Shown piece after piece: positions 25,137 through 33,654 of a stretch of DNA of 64,000 nucleotides (position 1 is the stretch's first letter; each line of letters begins with the position of its first letter). The notes beneath the pieces are model-generated. The model saw only the letters and a program-made list of their open reading frames with translations, did not search any database and was not told the DNA's origin. A program made the position numbers and the translations under genes. The DNA is from Gemmatimonadota bacterium (GTDB lineage Bacteria; Gemmatimonadota; Gemmatimonadetes; Gemmatimonadales; GWC2-71-9), in contig QHUM01000038.1 in assembly GCA_003222135.1 (NCBI GenBank), forward strand, positions 98,038-162,037. Reading direction: 5' to 3'.

Positions 25137-27138
25137 ATCCGAGCGGCGAATGTTTCACGACGCCGTCCGCCACGTTGTCTCCCTGCCGCAGCGTGACGAC
25201 CGCCATCTGCTTCCACCCGAGGTCGAGCTCGACCACCAAGTGGCTGCGGTCGCGCGCCATCCGCCAGCGGCGGGACGGCTTTGGCCCGCGGCCGATCGCG
25301 GTCAGCGCGGCGGCGACGACCGCGTCCGGGAGATCGCTCACGGCGGCGAGCTCTCCGCACGTGGCGCAGCGCCGCGACTCAACGCTCAGGTCCGCGGTGC
25401 ACACGCTGCGGCCGCAGTGCGCGCATGCCGCGCGATGGCTCTCGCACACGCCCTTTCCACAGATGGGACAGGTCCCGACCTCGTCCGACGCGAACAGCGT
25501 CGCCGGCTCGTGCGCGCACGTCGCCCGGTGCCGCGCGCACACCAGCCGCTGCGACGTGTCGGTGCGGCGCAGGTGGGGCGAGCAGTGCGCCTGTCCATCC
25601 ACGGCACAGACCGCTTGATGGGCCGTGCAGACAGACTTGCCGCAGCTCGCGCATTGCGCCACCTCGTCCACGCCCACGGGCTCGTTGGTCCCTCCCTCGC
25701 AATACCGCAGGCACGCCGCGCACAAGCGACGGCTTCCCTTCGGTGCCTCCGTGTGGCTCTGCTCCGCATGCCGGTTGCACACGAGCCGGCCGCAACTGCC
25801 ACACGCAGCGAGGCACGCGGAACAGGCCGTGTGCCCCTCCCCCTCAGTGCAGGAACCCTCGTGCGCCGTGCAGTGCTCGAGCCGGCAGGAAGGGCAGACG
25901 CGCACGTGCTCGTCACACGCCGGCTGAGCGTCCACACGACACTGGGCGATGCCGTGGTCCGCGCAGAAGTCCTCCGCGCAAACCGAGCAGCGGTGGGTGC
26001 AGGCCTCGCAGGCGCAGTGATCGTGCCGGCAGATCACTAGCATTGCCGGCGGGCGGCCGCAGTGCGGACACGCCATGATCCAGGGAGCCGCACCGGTCGA
26101 GCCTAAGGGCCGCTGCGCGCTGAAGGTGGCCCGACGCTTTCGGGGAGGGGCCGAATCGAGCTGCCACTCGGCGCGCTGGATCAGGACGGCGGCCTCGATG
26201 AGCTGCAAGGGATGGACGACGGCCTTCACCTGGCTGCGCCGGATCTCCTCGGTCCGCCGGCGCTCGGCGAGCGCGGTAACGGTTCCCACGGCATCCGGGT
26301 CGGACTGTTCTTTCAGGATCGACTCGAAGTAGCGGTCCAACCGCCCGAGCTCGGCGGCAAGCTCCTGCTCCGCCAGGGCGCGGCGCGCGGTGACGCGGTC
26401 GGCCGACTTGTCTCGGAGGTGGGTCAGGAGGAGCTCGAGCAGCTCCGCGGGCTCCCGCGCGGGGACGTGGGTCGCGGCCGCAGCGGCCGACCGATCGGCG
26501 GGCGCGACCCGGCCCGCCTCGAGCTCCCGGAACGCGGCCGCGAGATCGTCGCTCAGCCTGGCGCCGGCCGACAAGTCATACACCTCGCTTTCCACGACCG
26601 CTTCCTCGACGCCGGCCCCCGCGCGCAGCACGACGCGCGCGAGGAGCCGCCCCACCGGATGTACGGCCGACCGTGTCGCGCCGAGCTGCGCAGTGCCGTC
26701 GCGCACGGGAATCGTCAGGGCGACGTCCGTGGGATCACTCGGGGTGGGCAGGGTCGGGGCGATCAGACCCAGCGACAGGCGCGCCCCGCGCGCGCGGATC
26801 GCCCCGAGCAGCTGGGAGAGAAACGGGCTGCCGAGCACCGCAATCTCGGCATCGGGATCGCGCTCGAGCGCGTCGAGCGAGAACGCGACGCGCAGCGATG
26901 GGCGGTCACGGAAGAACGGGCGCTCACCCGGGGGCAGGCTCAACTCGGCGTGATCGGGGCCAAGCGCGGCTTGCGTCACACCGCCGAGCCTGCAGTAGCG
27001 CTCGAGCAGCGGCCTGAGCCCGGCGTCGGCGAGCGGGTCGGCGTCGCGTGCCAGCTCGGCCGGCGGAGTCGCCGGCTGCGGCCGAGGCTTGCGCGGGGGT
27101 TTGCGCTGGACCGCGCGTCGGGGCTTGCGGCGTTTCAC
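25117..27138 (-). CDS. Zinc-knuckle-rich protein coupled to an SNF2 helicase
   Basis: The 673-residue protein has two parts. The first about 340 residues are alpha/beta and charged (LPPGERPFFRDRPSLRVAF, LGSPFLSQLLGAIRARGARL, later KAVVHPLQLIEAAVLI). Residues about 350-620 are an array of CxxC/CxxH units: CPHCGRPP, CSVCAEDFCADH, CPSCRLEHCTAHEGSC, CASCGKSVCTAHQAVC, CPICGKGVCESHRAACAHC, spaced like B-box or RING-type zinc knuckles, with at least eight pairs. Such arrays bind protein partners or nucleic acid. The start overlaps the helicase stop by four bases, so the pair is translationally coupled. The N-terminal half recalls proteins encoded beside SNF2 helicases in Firmicutes (YqhG), which is only an impression. 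Confidence 0.85.
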   Translation of the reverse strand: MKRRKPRRAVQRKPPRKPRPQPATPPAELARDADPLADAGLRPLLERYCRLGGVTQAALGPDHAELSLPPGERPFFRDRPSLRVAFSLDALERDPDAEIAVLGSPFLSQLLGAIRARGARLSLGLIAPTLPTPSDPTDVALTIPVRDGTAQLGATRSAVHPVGRLLARVVLRAGAGVEEAVVESEVYDLSAGARLSDDLAAAFRELEAGRVAPADRSAAAAATHVPAREPAELLELLLTHLRDKSADRVTARRALAEQELAAELGRLDRYFESILKEQSDPDAVGTVTALAERRRTEEIRRSQVKAVVHPLQLIEAAVLIQRAEWQLDSAPPRKRRATFSAQRPLGSTGAAPWIMACPHCGRPPAMLVICRHDHCACEACTHRCSVCAEDFCADHGIAQCRVDAQPACDEHVRVCPSCRLEHCTAHEGSCTEGEGHTACSACLAACGSCGRLVCNRHAEQSHTEAPKGSRRLCAACLRYCEGGTNEPVGVDEVAQCASCGKSVCTAHQAVCAVDGQAHCSPHLRRTDTSQRLVCARHRATCAHEPATLFASDEVGTCPICGKGVCESHRAACAHCGRSVCTADLSVESRRCATCGELAAVSDLPDAVVAAALTAIGRGPKPSRRWRMARDRSHLVVELDLGWKQMAVVTLRQGDNVADGVVKHSPLGSRKRST

Positions 27139-29237
27139 GCGGCGTCCACCGCGATGTCCACCAGCGCGAGGGGCAGGCGTTCCACCTGCGCCACGAGGGT
27201 GATAGCGCGTCCGGCGCTGGTCAAGCCGGTGAGCTTCACCAGCTCCCCGTATTCCGGGTGCCGGCCGGCCGGCGCGAGCGGCGGCGTGACACCCCCGATC
27301 GGCTCAATCGATTCGAGGGCCTCGAGCAGCTCGGTCACGTGTACGCCGAGCCGGTGCCGTTTCGCGTCCCAACCGGCGGCCTTGACGAGCCGGCTCGTGC
27401 CGAGCCCGAGCCGCAGGCGGCCGGGGGCCGACAGCGTCTCGAACCGGCGCTCGAGGCGCATGGCGTTGTCGTCCGGCGCGATGAGGGAGTTCAACCGCTC
27501 TTGCTCTTTGCCCACGGCGCTGCTCTGCTCAATGTCGGCGCCGATCGTCTCCACCCGACGCGCAAAGTCCGCCTCGTTCTCTGCGGCGAGCCACTCTTTC
27601 GCCAGCCGGCCTTCGAACTGTTGCGCGCCGCCGAACTCGCCGAGGATCAAGTCCAGCTCGCCCACTACGAGCTCGAACAGCTTGATCTTCTGGTCGAGCA
27701 GCTGGAGGATGTAGGACTCGATGGTTCCCGCCGCGGCGAGGTTCACGATGTGGACCTCGCGCTTCTGCCCGATGCGGTGCAGCCGTCCGATGCGTTGCTC
27801 CACGACCATCGGATTCCAGGGCAGGTCGTAGTTCACGAGCACGTTGCAGAACTGCAGATTGCGTCCTTCGCTGCCGGCGCGGGTGGCGATCAGGACGCTG
27901 CGCTCGTCCTGTTGGAACGCGCGGATACGCTTGTCCCGATCGGCCGTCGAGTGAGAACCCCAATAGACGATCGGCTGCCGGCCGACCTTCTTCACACGCT
28001 CTTCGATCAACTGGATCGTCGGGCGGTGATCGCTGAAGACCAGCACTCGGTCCGGTGTCTCCTTCAATAGTTTGGTCAACACGTCCAGCTTGGCGTGCGT
28101 CTTGATGCCCTGAGCCCGCTTAGCGAGTTGTCGCGCGATGGTGCGATACGCGGGGCGGATGTGCTCGCCCTGCGCCAGGTGCTCGAGCGATTCGGCGAGC
28201 GCCCGCGATGACGAGCACAGCCGCTGGCGCAGGTGAATGACCGCGAGCTGCAGGATGCCTTTCCTGGTCGGCTTCTCCTCTGTCTGCTGGGTGGGCTGAA
28301 TGAAGCCTTCCCGATAGAGGCGGCGCAGGAACTCGGTGGTGCGGTCGTACAGGTCGGCCTCGGCGCGCGTGAGCTTGACCTCGGGGTGTCGCGGCCGGCG
28401 CGGCGGCAGGTCCAGGTCGTCCACCACGCTCGAGCGCCGGGTGCGGATCATCACTTCGTGCGTGAGCGCGCGCAGACCCTCGGGGTCACTCGGTTGGCGG
28501 TGGTCGCCCGACACCAGGTGCTGGGTCTTGAACTCCTGCCAGGTGCCGAGCTGCCCGGGCCGCAGCAGGGTGATGAGGTTGTACAGCTCGCGCAGATCGT
28601 TCTGGAGCGGCGTGGCCGTGAGCAACAGGATGAAGTCCCGCTCGATTTTCTCGATGAACTGGTACGTCGCGCCCCGCTGGCTCTTCACCTTGTGCGCCTC
28701 GTCCACGATCACCAGGTCCCAACGGTGTCGCAAGATTTCCTCGGCGTGGCGGCGCGACCGCGCCCGGTCGTGGGACACGATCGCCTTGGTGACCCGGGGC
28801 CAGTCGTCGGGCTCGGTCGGCGTCTCGAAGCGCTCGAAGAACTTCTCCTCGAGCTCGCCCTGCCACTGGCCCACGAGTGAGGCGGGCGTGAGGATCAGCG
28901 CGCGGCGGGCCAGCCCGCGGATCGCGAGCTCCTTATAGATGATGCTGGCTTCGATGGTCTTGCCGAGACCGACTTCGTCGGCGAGGATGGCGCGGCCGCC
29001 CATGTCGCGCAGCACCCGCTGGGCCACGTCGATCTGGTGGGGCAGCTCCTTGATCGCGTTGGCGTCGAGGGTGATGAGCCGATCGAAGCCCGGGACCAGG
29101 GCGACCTGCTCCGCCTCGCGCCGCAGCTCGTACCAGGCGCGGTCCGCCGGCGGGGCCTTGAGCTGATCGACGAACAGATGCAGAGACCGCTCGTCGACGG
29201 CCCAGGAGTCGTCGGGCTGAGGGTTGGGGAGGGTCAC
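27135..29237 (-). CDS. SNF2-family DEAD/DEAH helicase (RapA/HepA-like)
   Basis: The 700-residue protein has all SF2/SNF2 motifs: I ILADEVGLGKTIEASI, Ia LILTPASLVGQW, II VIVDEAHKVKS, III LLLTATPLQND, V ATRAGSEGRNLQFCNVLVNY and VI EQRIGRLHRIGQKREVHIV. Helicases of this type are ATP-driven translocases that remodel protein-DNA complexes or RNA polymerase. The N-terminal about 50 residues lack a known targeting domain. It starts at GTG 29237 with no strong ribosome site. It forms one operon with the zinc-knuckle protein. Role may be genome maintenance or defence; the sequence does not decide. Confidence 0.92.
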   Translation of the reverse strand: MTLPNPQPDDSWAVDERSLHLFVDQLKAPPADRAWYELRREAEQVALVPGFDRLITLDANAIKELPHQIDVAQRVLRDMGGRAILADEVGLGKTIEASIIYKELAIRGLARRALILTPASLVGQWQGELEEKFFERFETPTEPDDWPRVTKAIVSHDRARSRRHAEEILRHRWDLVIVDEAHKVKSQRGATYQFIEKIERDFILLLTATPLQNDLRELYNLITLLRPGQLGTWQEFKTQHLVSGDHRQPSDPEGLRALTHEVMIRTRRSSVVDDLDLPPRRPRHPEVKLTRAEADLYDRTTEFLRRLYREGFIQPTQQTEEKPTRKGILQLAVIHLRQRLCSSSRALAESLEHLAQGEHIRPAYRTIARQLAKRAQGIKTHAKLDVLTKLLKETPDRVLVFSDHRPTIQLIEERVKKVGRQPIVYWGSHSTADRDKRIRAFQQDERSVLIATRAGSEGRNLQFCNVLVNYDLPWNPMVVEQRIGRLHRIGQKREVHIVNLAAAGTIESYILQLLDQKIKLFELVVGELDLILGEFGGAQQFEGRLAKEWLAAENEADFARRVETIGADIEQSSAVGKEQERLNSLIAPDDNAMRLERRFETLSAPGRLRLGLGTSRLVKAAGWDAKRHRLGVHVTELLEALESIEPIGGVTPPLAPAGRHPEYGELVKLTGLTSAGRAITLVAQVERLPLALVDIAVDAA

Positions 29238-29277
29238 GGGTGGCTCATGCAGTCGGGGGACGCAATATAGGGAATCA

Positions 29278-29294
29278 GGGCGCCGGAGGCGCCC
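29278..29294. terminator. Short GC hairpin upstream of the SNF2 gene
   Basis: GGGCGCC (29278-29284) and GGCGCCC (29288-29294) form a perfect 7-bp stem with a 3-base loop. A second stem GCCACGA / TCGTGGC lies at 29328-29349. Both fall in the 238-base gap between the GGDEF stop and the helicase start. No T-run follows, so termination is only a guess. Nothing else is visible in the gap. Confidence 0.3.
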
Positions 29295-29475
29295 CCCGGC
29301 GCTACCGCTTCGTCACAAACCCGCGACGCCACGACCACCAAATCGTGGCTCGTCTGTGGCACGCACCCGCGCTATTTCGCGCGTCCGCCCCTTTCACCCT
29401 GACACCACCCGAAGACGACCACGCAGCCAAGGGAGCGCGTCGCGTTGCACTAAGGAATTACCGACGAAGCCGTTT

Positions 29476-30552
29476 CTAGTCCTGGTCGTGCTTGCGCCGC
29501 TTGTCCCGGTAGAGCGCGCGGTCCGCGCGGTCGAGCAGGCCCGCGACCGAGTCCAGGGTGCTCGCCTTGTGGGTCGCGAACCCGAGGCTGATGGAGAGCT
29601 GATAGGGTCGCCCGGCGCGCCGATTGAACTCCCGCACCTGCCGTTTCATGCGCTCGGCGAGGACTTCGGCGCTCGCGTGCCCCGCGTGGCGCACCAGCAC
29701 CGCGTATTCGTCGCCGCCGATCCGGGCCACCAGGTCCGAGTCGCGAAACGTCCGGCGCAGCAGGGCGGCCGTGTCGCGCAGCGCGCGATCGCCCACGGCG
29801 TGGCCCGCGGAATCGTTCACGCGTTTTAGATCGTCCAGGTCGGCGAACGCTACGAGCAAGGTCTCGTCGCCGCGCCGCGCCACGCGCAGATCCCGCGTCG
29901 CGAGCGTCAGGAAGCCGCGCCGGTTGTACAAGCCCGTCAGGTCGTCCACGAGCGCCAGGTCGAGCAGCGCGGCGTGGAGCCGGTTGCGCTCGATCGCGTG
30001 ACGCAGCGCGCGGGCGAGGCGCTCGCCGTCGAGCTCGCTGTTCACCAGCACGTCCTGTGCTCCAGCGCGCACGGCCTCGAGTCCGTGACGCTCGTCGTCC
30101 GAGTCGGAGAGAAAAAGGAACGGCGTGGTGGGCGCGAGCGCCCGCAGCTCGGTGAACGTGGCGAAGCCGCGGCGGGCGGAAAACGACATGGCGAGCAGCA
30201 CGACGTCGACACCACCCCGCGCGAGGCGGGCGAGCGATTCGGACGGCGCCGCCGCGGCGACGGCGAACCGATCGGGCGCGGCGGCGTGCAGGAGGTCCCG
30301 CACCCGCAGCGCCGCCTCGTCGTGGTCGCTCACCACCAGCACCGCGAGCTCGGCGTGGTGCGCGGCCTCCGCCTGGCGCCGACCGCTGGGCTGGCGTCGC
30401 TCGCTCGGCTGGCGCCGCTCGGCCTGATCGCGTCGTTCCTGCTCGAGCGAGACGAGCTCCAGGCGGCGCTCGCCGACGCGACGCTCCAAGTCGGTGCGGC
30501 GGGGCGGTAGCAGACGCCGCTCAGCCGCATGGTGCTGCCCGCGTGCGACCAC
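29476..30552 (-). CDS. GGDEF-domain protein with response-regulator-like N-terminus
   Basis: The protein has about 358 residues. After a charged, repeat-rich head (ERRQPSERRQPSGRRQ), residues about 70-185 look like a receiver domain (LAVLVVSDHDEAALRVRDLL, VDVVLLAMSF, LFLSDSDDE). A GGDEF domain follows, with DDLTGLYNRRGF, DLDDLKRVNDSAGH and the active site ARIGGDEYAVLV; GGDEY still has the residues needed for cyclic-di-GMP synthesis. GTG 30552 is the first start in frame, but the true start may lie further in because the head has no family similarity. Confidence 0.85.
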   Translation of the reverse strand: MVARGQHHAAERRLLPPRRTDLERRVGERRLELVSLEQERRDQAERRQPSERRQPSGRRQAEAAHHAELAVLVVSDHDEAALRVRDLLHAAAPDRFAVAAAAPSESLARLARGGVDVVLLAMSFSARRGFATFTELRALAPTTPFLFLSDSDDERHGLEAVRAGAQDVLVNSELDGERLARALRHAIERNRLHAALLDLALVDDLTGLYNRRGFLTLATRDLRVARRGDETLLVAFADLDDLKRVNDSAGHAVGDRALRDTAALLRRTFRDSDLVARIGGDEYAVLVRHAGHASAEVLAERMKRQVREFNRRAGRPYQLSISLGFATHKASTLDSVAGLLDRADRALYRDKRRKHDQD

Positions 30553-30717
30553 TCCAGCCTCCTGTGCCCCCCACTTGCAAGATGGGGACGCGGCCGGGGC
30601 GGCACAACCTGCGACGCCGCAGTCAGCAGCCGCGCAACCAGGCTCGTATTACTCGTGGATGACTTCGCCGTCCGAGACCGATGCACTTCGGGAACTGGCG
30701 CTCGGAGATACCCGCTG

Positions 30718-30885
30718 GTGGTTGACAGAATTCGACAGGCGTTCGGCTGGGCGCTGGTGGTGCCCGTGCTCTGGGTGAGTACCATCGTGTATCCGGTCAT
30801 GGGCCTGGGGTATTTTCTCGTGCTGGGCGTGGTCGACACGATCGGACATGTCGCTCGCCGATGGCGGGCCCACCGCGAGAGTTAG
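30718..30885 (+). CDS. Small membrane protein, 55 residues
   Basis: GTG 30718, preceded by GGAG ten bases upstream, opens a short protein with a basic start (VDRIRQAFGWALVVPVLWV) and one or two membrane helices (GLGYFLVLGVVDTIGHVARR). It ends in a basic tail. It has no recognised family and lies between the GGDEF protein and a membrane protein. Confidence 0.5.
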   Translation: MVDRIRQAFGWALVVPVLWVSTIVYPVMGLGYFLVLGVVDTIGHVARRWRAHRES

Positions 30886-31002
30886 CCCCCGCTGACCAGC
30901 CACAGCTGAGCCGTCGCGCCGCTCCCGCCCCAGATCCATCCCTCGCCACTTGGCCGAGCGATCTGCAGATTAGCGCTCTTACCCTCGCCGGGGAGATGCG
31001 CC

Positions 31003-31563
31003 GTGGAACCAGCCGCACTGTCGCCGTTCGCCGCCTGGGACAACTTCTACGTGATCATCGGCTCCTCGGGCGCGGCGCTGACGGGCCTGCAATTTGTCGT
31101 GATCGCCCTGGGTGCCGAGGGGCGGGCGACGCGGACCCCGGAGGTCGTCGGCGCGTTCGGGACGCCCACCGTCGTCCACTTCTGCGCCGTCCTGCTGATC
31201 GCGGCGATCCTGAGCATGCCGTGGCACGCGGTCTCGAGTGCCGAGCTCGCCCTCGGCACCTGCGGCGTGGCGGGAATCGGATACGTCGTCATCGTAATCA
31301 GGCGGACGCGCCGCACGATGGGTTACGCGCCGGTGCTGGAGGACTGGCTGTGGCACTGCGCCTTTCCCTTCATCGCGTACGCGGCCCTGCTGGGTGCGGC
31401 GCTCATGCTCCAGCGAGATCTCCCGCACTCCCTGTTCGTGATCGCCGCAACGGCGCTGCTCCTGTTGTTCGTCGGCATTCACAACGCGTGGGATGCCGTG
31501 ACCTACATTGCGCTGCAGCGGTCGGCGGAGCCGCAGGCTCCTCCCGACCAGCGCACGCCGTAG
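31003..31563 (+). CDS. Integral membrane protein, 186 residues
   Basis: The protein has four or five membrane segments: FYVIIGSSGAALTGLQFVVI, FCAVLLIAAILSMPWH, LWHCAFPFIAYAALLGAAL and LFVIAATALLLLFVGIHNAW. This layout is common in bacterial proteins annotated only as membrane protein, and no function is known. It starts at GTG 31003 with GGGGAG upstream and is preceded by 117 bases without a gene. Confidence 0.82.
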   Translation: MEPAALSPFAAWDNFYVIIGSSGAALTGLQFVVIALGAEGRATRTPEVVGAFGTPTVVHFCAVLLIAAILSMPWHAVSSAELALGTCGVAGIGYVVIVIRRTRRTMGYAPVLEDWLWHCAFPFIAYAALLGAALMLQRDLPHSLFVIAATALLLLFVGIHNAWDAVTYIALQRSAEPQAPPDQRTP

Positions 31564-31585
31564 TCGGGGCAGCTCAGCGTCTAGT

Positions 31586-32077
31586 TCAGCCTCTGCGACG
31601 TGCCCGTGCGGTCGATCTGCTCCCCGACCGCCGACCCGGGCCGGGACTCCGGGCCGCCGCCGCGACGGCGGCCAGGTCCTCGACCAGCAGCGCCCAGAGC
31701 TCCGGGCGAAGCCGGGCGCGCAACCGCGCCTGGGCGCGCTCCCAGGCGGGGATCGCGCGCCCCAGGCGCCGCCGGCCCGCGGCCGTGAGCGTCCAGCGCA
31801 CTTCGCGGCCGTCCGATCCTCGGTCGGTGCGGATCCAGCCCGCGCGCTCGAGCGGGCGGAGTGTGCGGCTGAGCGTCGTGGGGTCGAGGGCCAGCAGCTC
31901 CCCCAGCGCCCCCTGGGCGGACGTTCCCGTCCGTTCGAGTGCCTGCAGCAGCGTGAACTGCGTGGCTCGCAGTCCCGCGCTCCGGAGCTCGGCTTCGTAG
32001 CCCTGCGTCACGGCGCGCGCCGCGCGCCGGAGACTGGCGCAGGCGCACGCGAGCGCCGGGAGCGGTTGGACCGTCAT
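31586..32077 (-). CDS. MarR-family transcriptional regulator
   Basis: The 163-residue protein has a winged HTH with the MarR pattern: LRATQFTLLQALERTGTSAQ, ALGELLALDPTTLSRTLRPL, then the wing ERAGWIRTDRGSDGREVRW. An arginine/serine-rich tail of about 20 residues is unusual. The ATG at 32077 overlaps the stop of the membrane-protein gene upstream by four bases, so the two are co-translated; an operator likely lies in the AT-rich spacer before that gene. Confidence 0.9.
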   Translation of the reverse strand: MTVQPLPALACACASLRRAARAVTQGYEAELRSAGLRATQFTLLQALERTGTSAQGALGELLALDPTTLSRTLRPLERAGWIRTDRGSDGREVRWTLTAAGRRRLGRAIPAWERAQARLRARLRPELWALLVEDLAAVAAAARSPGPGRRSGSRSTARARRRG

Positions 32078-32685
32078 GGCTTGCCCGACCCTCGGGCGAC
32101 GAGCCGGCGGAAGATGACGACGTGGCTCGCCAGCAAAATCGGCACGAAGAACGTCGGGATGACCACGAGCGGGAGTGACAGCACCGGAGTGATGCCGGGA
32201 GTGGTCCCGCGCAGCGTCACCGCCGTCGCCGTGCCGACCGCGACCACGAGATCGAGCAAGCCGAACGCGTTCCAGGCGTGCGTCAGGCCGCGGCGCAGCG
32301 CCGTGCGCGGCTCGCCCGCGGCGACCAGGACGACCGCGAGCGCCGCCGTAGCGATGTCCCCCCACCCGGCCCGGGCCGCGAACACGGGCGCGATCTGACC
32401 CCGCGCGGCGAGCACCAGGAACGTGATCCCCACGAACCGGACGGCGTTGATCCCGATCAGCGTGCGGAGCGACAGCGCATCGATCCAGGCGCGCAGCGCG
32501 GGCACCGTGGTGGCGGCGACGAGCGTGCCGGCGAGGAGCCCGAGGATGATGAGCTGGGGGCCCGGGAACGGGAGCCGCGCCAGGAATCCCGTGGCGCCCG
32601 CGACGAGCGCGAGGGCGAGCCAGAGCGTGACGGCGACGGCGGCCGCCCGGGGGAAGCGCGGCACGGTCATAGTGGATGCGGACAT
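32074..32685 (-). CDS. Integral membrane protein linked to MarR
   Basis: The 203-residue protein has about six membrane segments (AAVAVTLWLALALVAGATGF, PQLIILGLLAGTLVAATT, LPLVVIPTFFVPILLASHVV). The family is not clear. ATG 32685 is preferred over the upstream in-frame ATG at 32736 because AGAGGA lies upstream and the extra head is not family-like. It forms a two-gene operon with the MarR regulator. Confidence 0.82.
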   Translation of the reverse strand: MSASTMTVPRFPRAAAVAVTLWLALALVAGATGFLARLPFPGPQLIILGLLAGTLVAATTVPALRAWIDALSLRTLIGINAVRFVGITFLVLAARGQIAPVFAARAGWGDIATAALAVVLVAAGEPRTALRRGLTHAWNAFGLLDLVVAVGTATAVTLRGTTPGITPVLSLPLVVIPTFFVPILLASHVVIFRRLVARGSGKP

Positions 32686-32725
32686 AGCACGGTCCTCTGC
32701 GAAAAGGGTTGGTGTGGTGCACATG

Positions 32726-32735
32726 TGTATATACA
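32726..32735. promoter_or_regulatory. TGTATATACA palindrome in MarR operon spacer
   Basis: A perfect 10-base palindrome lies in an AT-rich stretch 41-50 bases upstream of the MarR-linked operon start and about 125 bases before the exordium-like gene. It is a candidate operator for MarR. Confidence 0.4.
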
Positions 32736-32859
32736 ACTATTATCGGCGGGGGCGGGTTCCCGGGGTTGGCCCGCGACCCGCAGCTGTCGTTCCCGGCCAA
32801 TCCGGGGCGCGCTCGCTGCCCGCCGGTCCGACGAACGGACGGCGGGGTAGGAACGAGCC

Positions 32860-33654
32860 ATGAGCGCTCCACGTCGGCCGGGCGCGGCGCGGGATCCGGC
32901 CGGGCAGGGACGCCCGATCCGCGTCGTCCCGATGCGCGGCGCCGGCGAACTGGTCGCCCCGGCGCCCCGGGCGGCGCCCTCCACTGCCCAGCTCACCTAT
33001 CGGGGTGGGCCGCTCCTGACTGCTGTCGAAGTCGTCACGGTCTTCTGGGGAGCCGCCTGGAACGACGTGGCGGCCCAGGCCACGGCGCAGGCCTTGAATG
33101 GCTTCTTTCAATTCGTGGTTGCGAGCCCCTACCTGGATCAACTGGCGGAGTACGGCACGTCGCAGCTGAAGATCGGCCGGGGACGCTATGCGGGCACGGC
33201 TCGCGTCACCGATACGGCGCCCGGCACCAGCGTGACGGACAGCGCGATCCAGGAAATGCTCCAGGGAGCGTTGGCGCGCACATCGCTCCCCGCGCGCACG
33301 GCGAACACCGTGTACTTCGCCTTCTTACCGCCAGGGGTCACCGTCGTGGCAGGGAGCGAGCGCTCCTGCCAGGCGTTCTGCGGCTACCACGACCGCTCCG
33401 CCGGCGGGCTGTATTACGCCGTCGTCCCCTACCCCGATTGCACGGGGTGCCTCGGCACCCTGGGGCCGATCGATGCGCTGACGTCCGTCTGCTCCCACGA
33501 GCTCGCCGAGGCGATCACCGACCCGGTCCCCGGCCAGGGATGGTATGACGACGCCAAGGGCGAGATCGGCGACATCTGCGCCTGGCAGAACAAGCAGCTC
33601 GGCACCTACGAGGTGCAGCTGCTCTGGTCCAACCGTGCGCAGGCGTGCGTCTGA
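32860..33654 (+). CDS. EXORDIUM/Phi-1-like protein with HELAE motif
   Basis: The 264-residue protein contains SVCSHELAEAITDPVPGQGW followed by DDAKGEIGDICAW. HELAE, then a W and EIxDxC, resembles the plant EXORDIUM (phosphate-induced protein 1) pattern and its bacterial relatives. Mature-like features include VFWGAAWNDVAAQATAQAL and a pair of nearby cysteines CQAFCGYHD. There is no clear N-terminal signal; the first 40 residues are Pro/Arg-rich. The activity is unknown; HELAE could bind a metal. Confidence 0.78.
   Translation: MSAPRRPGAARDPAGQGRPIRVVPMRGAGELVAPAPRAAPSTAQLTYRGGPLLTAVEVVTVFWGAAWNDVAAQATAQALNGFFQFVVASPYLDQLAEYGTSQLKIGRGRYAGTARVTDTAPGTSVTDSAIQEMLQGALARTSLPARTANTVYFAFLPPGVTVVAGSERSCQAFCGYHDRSAGGLYYAVVPYPDCTGCLGTLGPIDALTSVCSHELAEAITDPVPGQGWYDDAKGEIGDICAWQNKQLGTYEVQLLWSNRAQACV

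Noticed and set aside
23432..25618. A 728-residue open frame on the plus strand
   Set aside because: It is in another frame of the exported hypothetical gene and nhaD and has no family similarity.
29238..29475. tRNA or small RNA in the gap before the SNF2 gene
   Set aside because: Only two short hairpins, with no cloverleaf, promoter or T-run.
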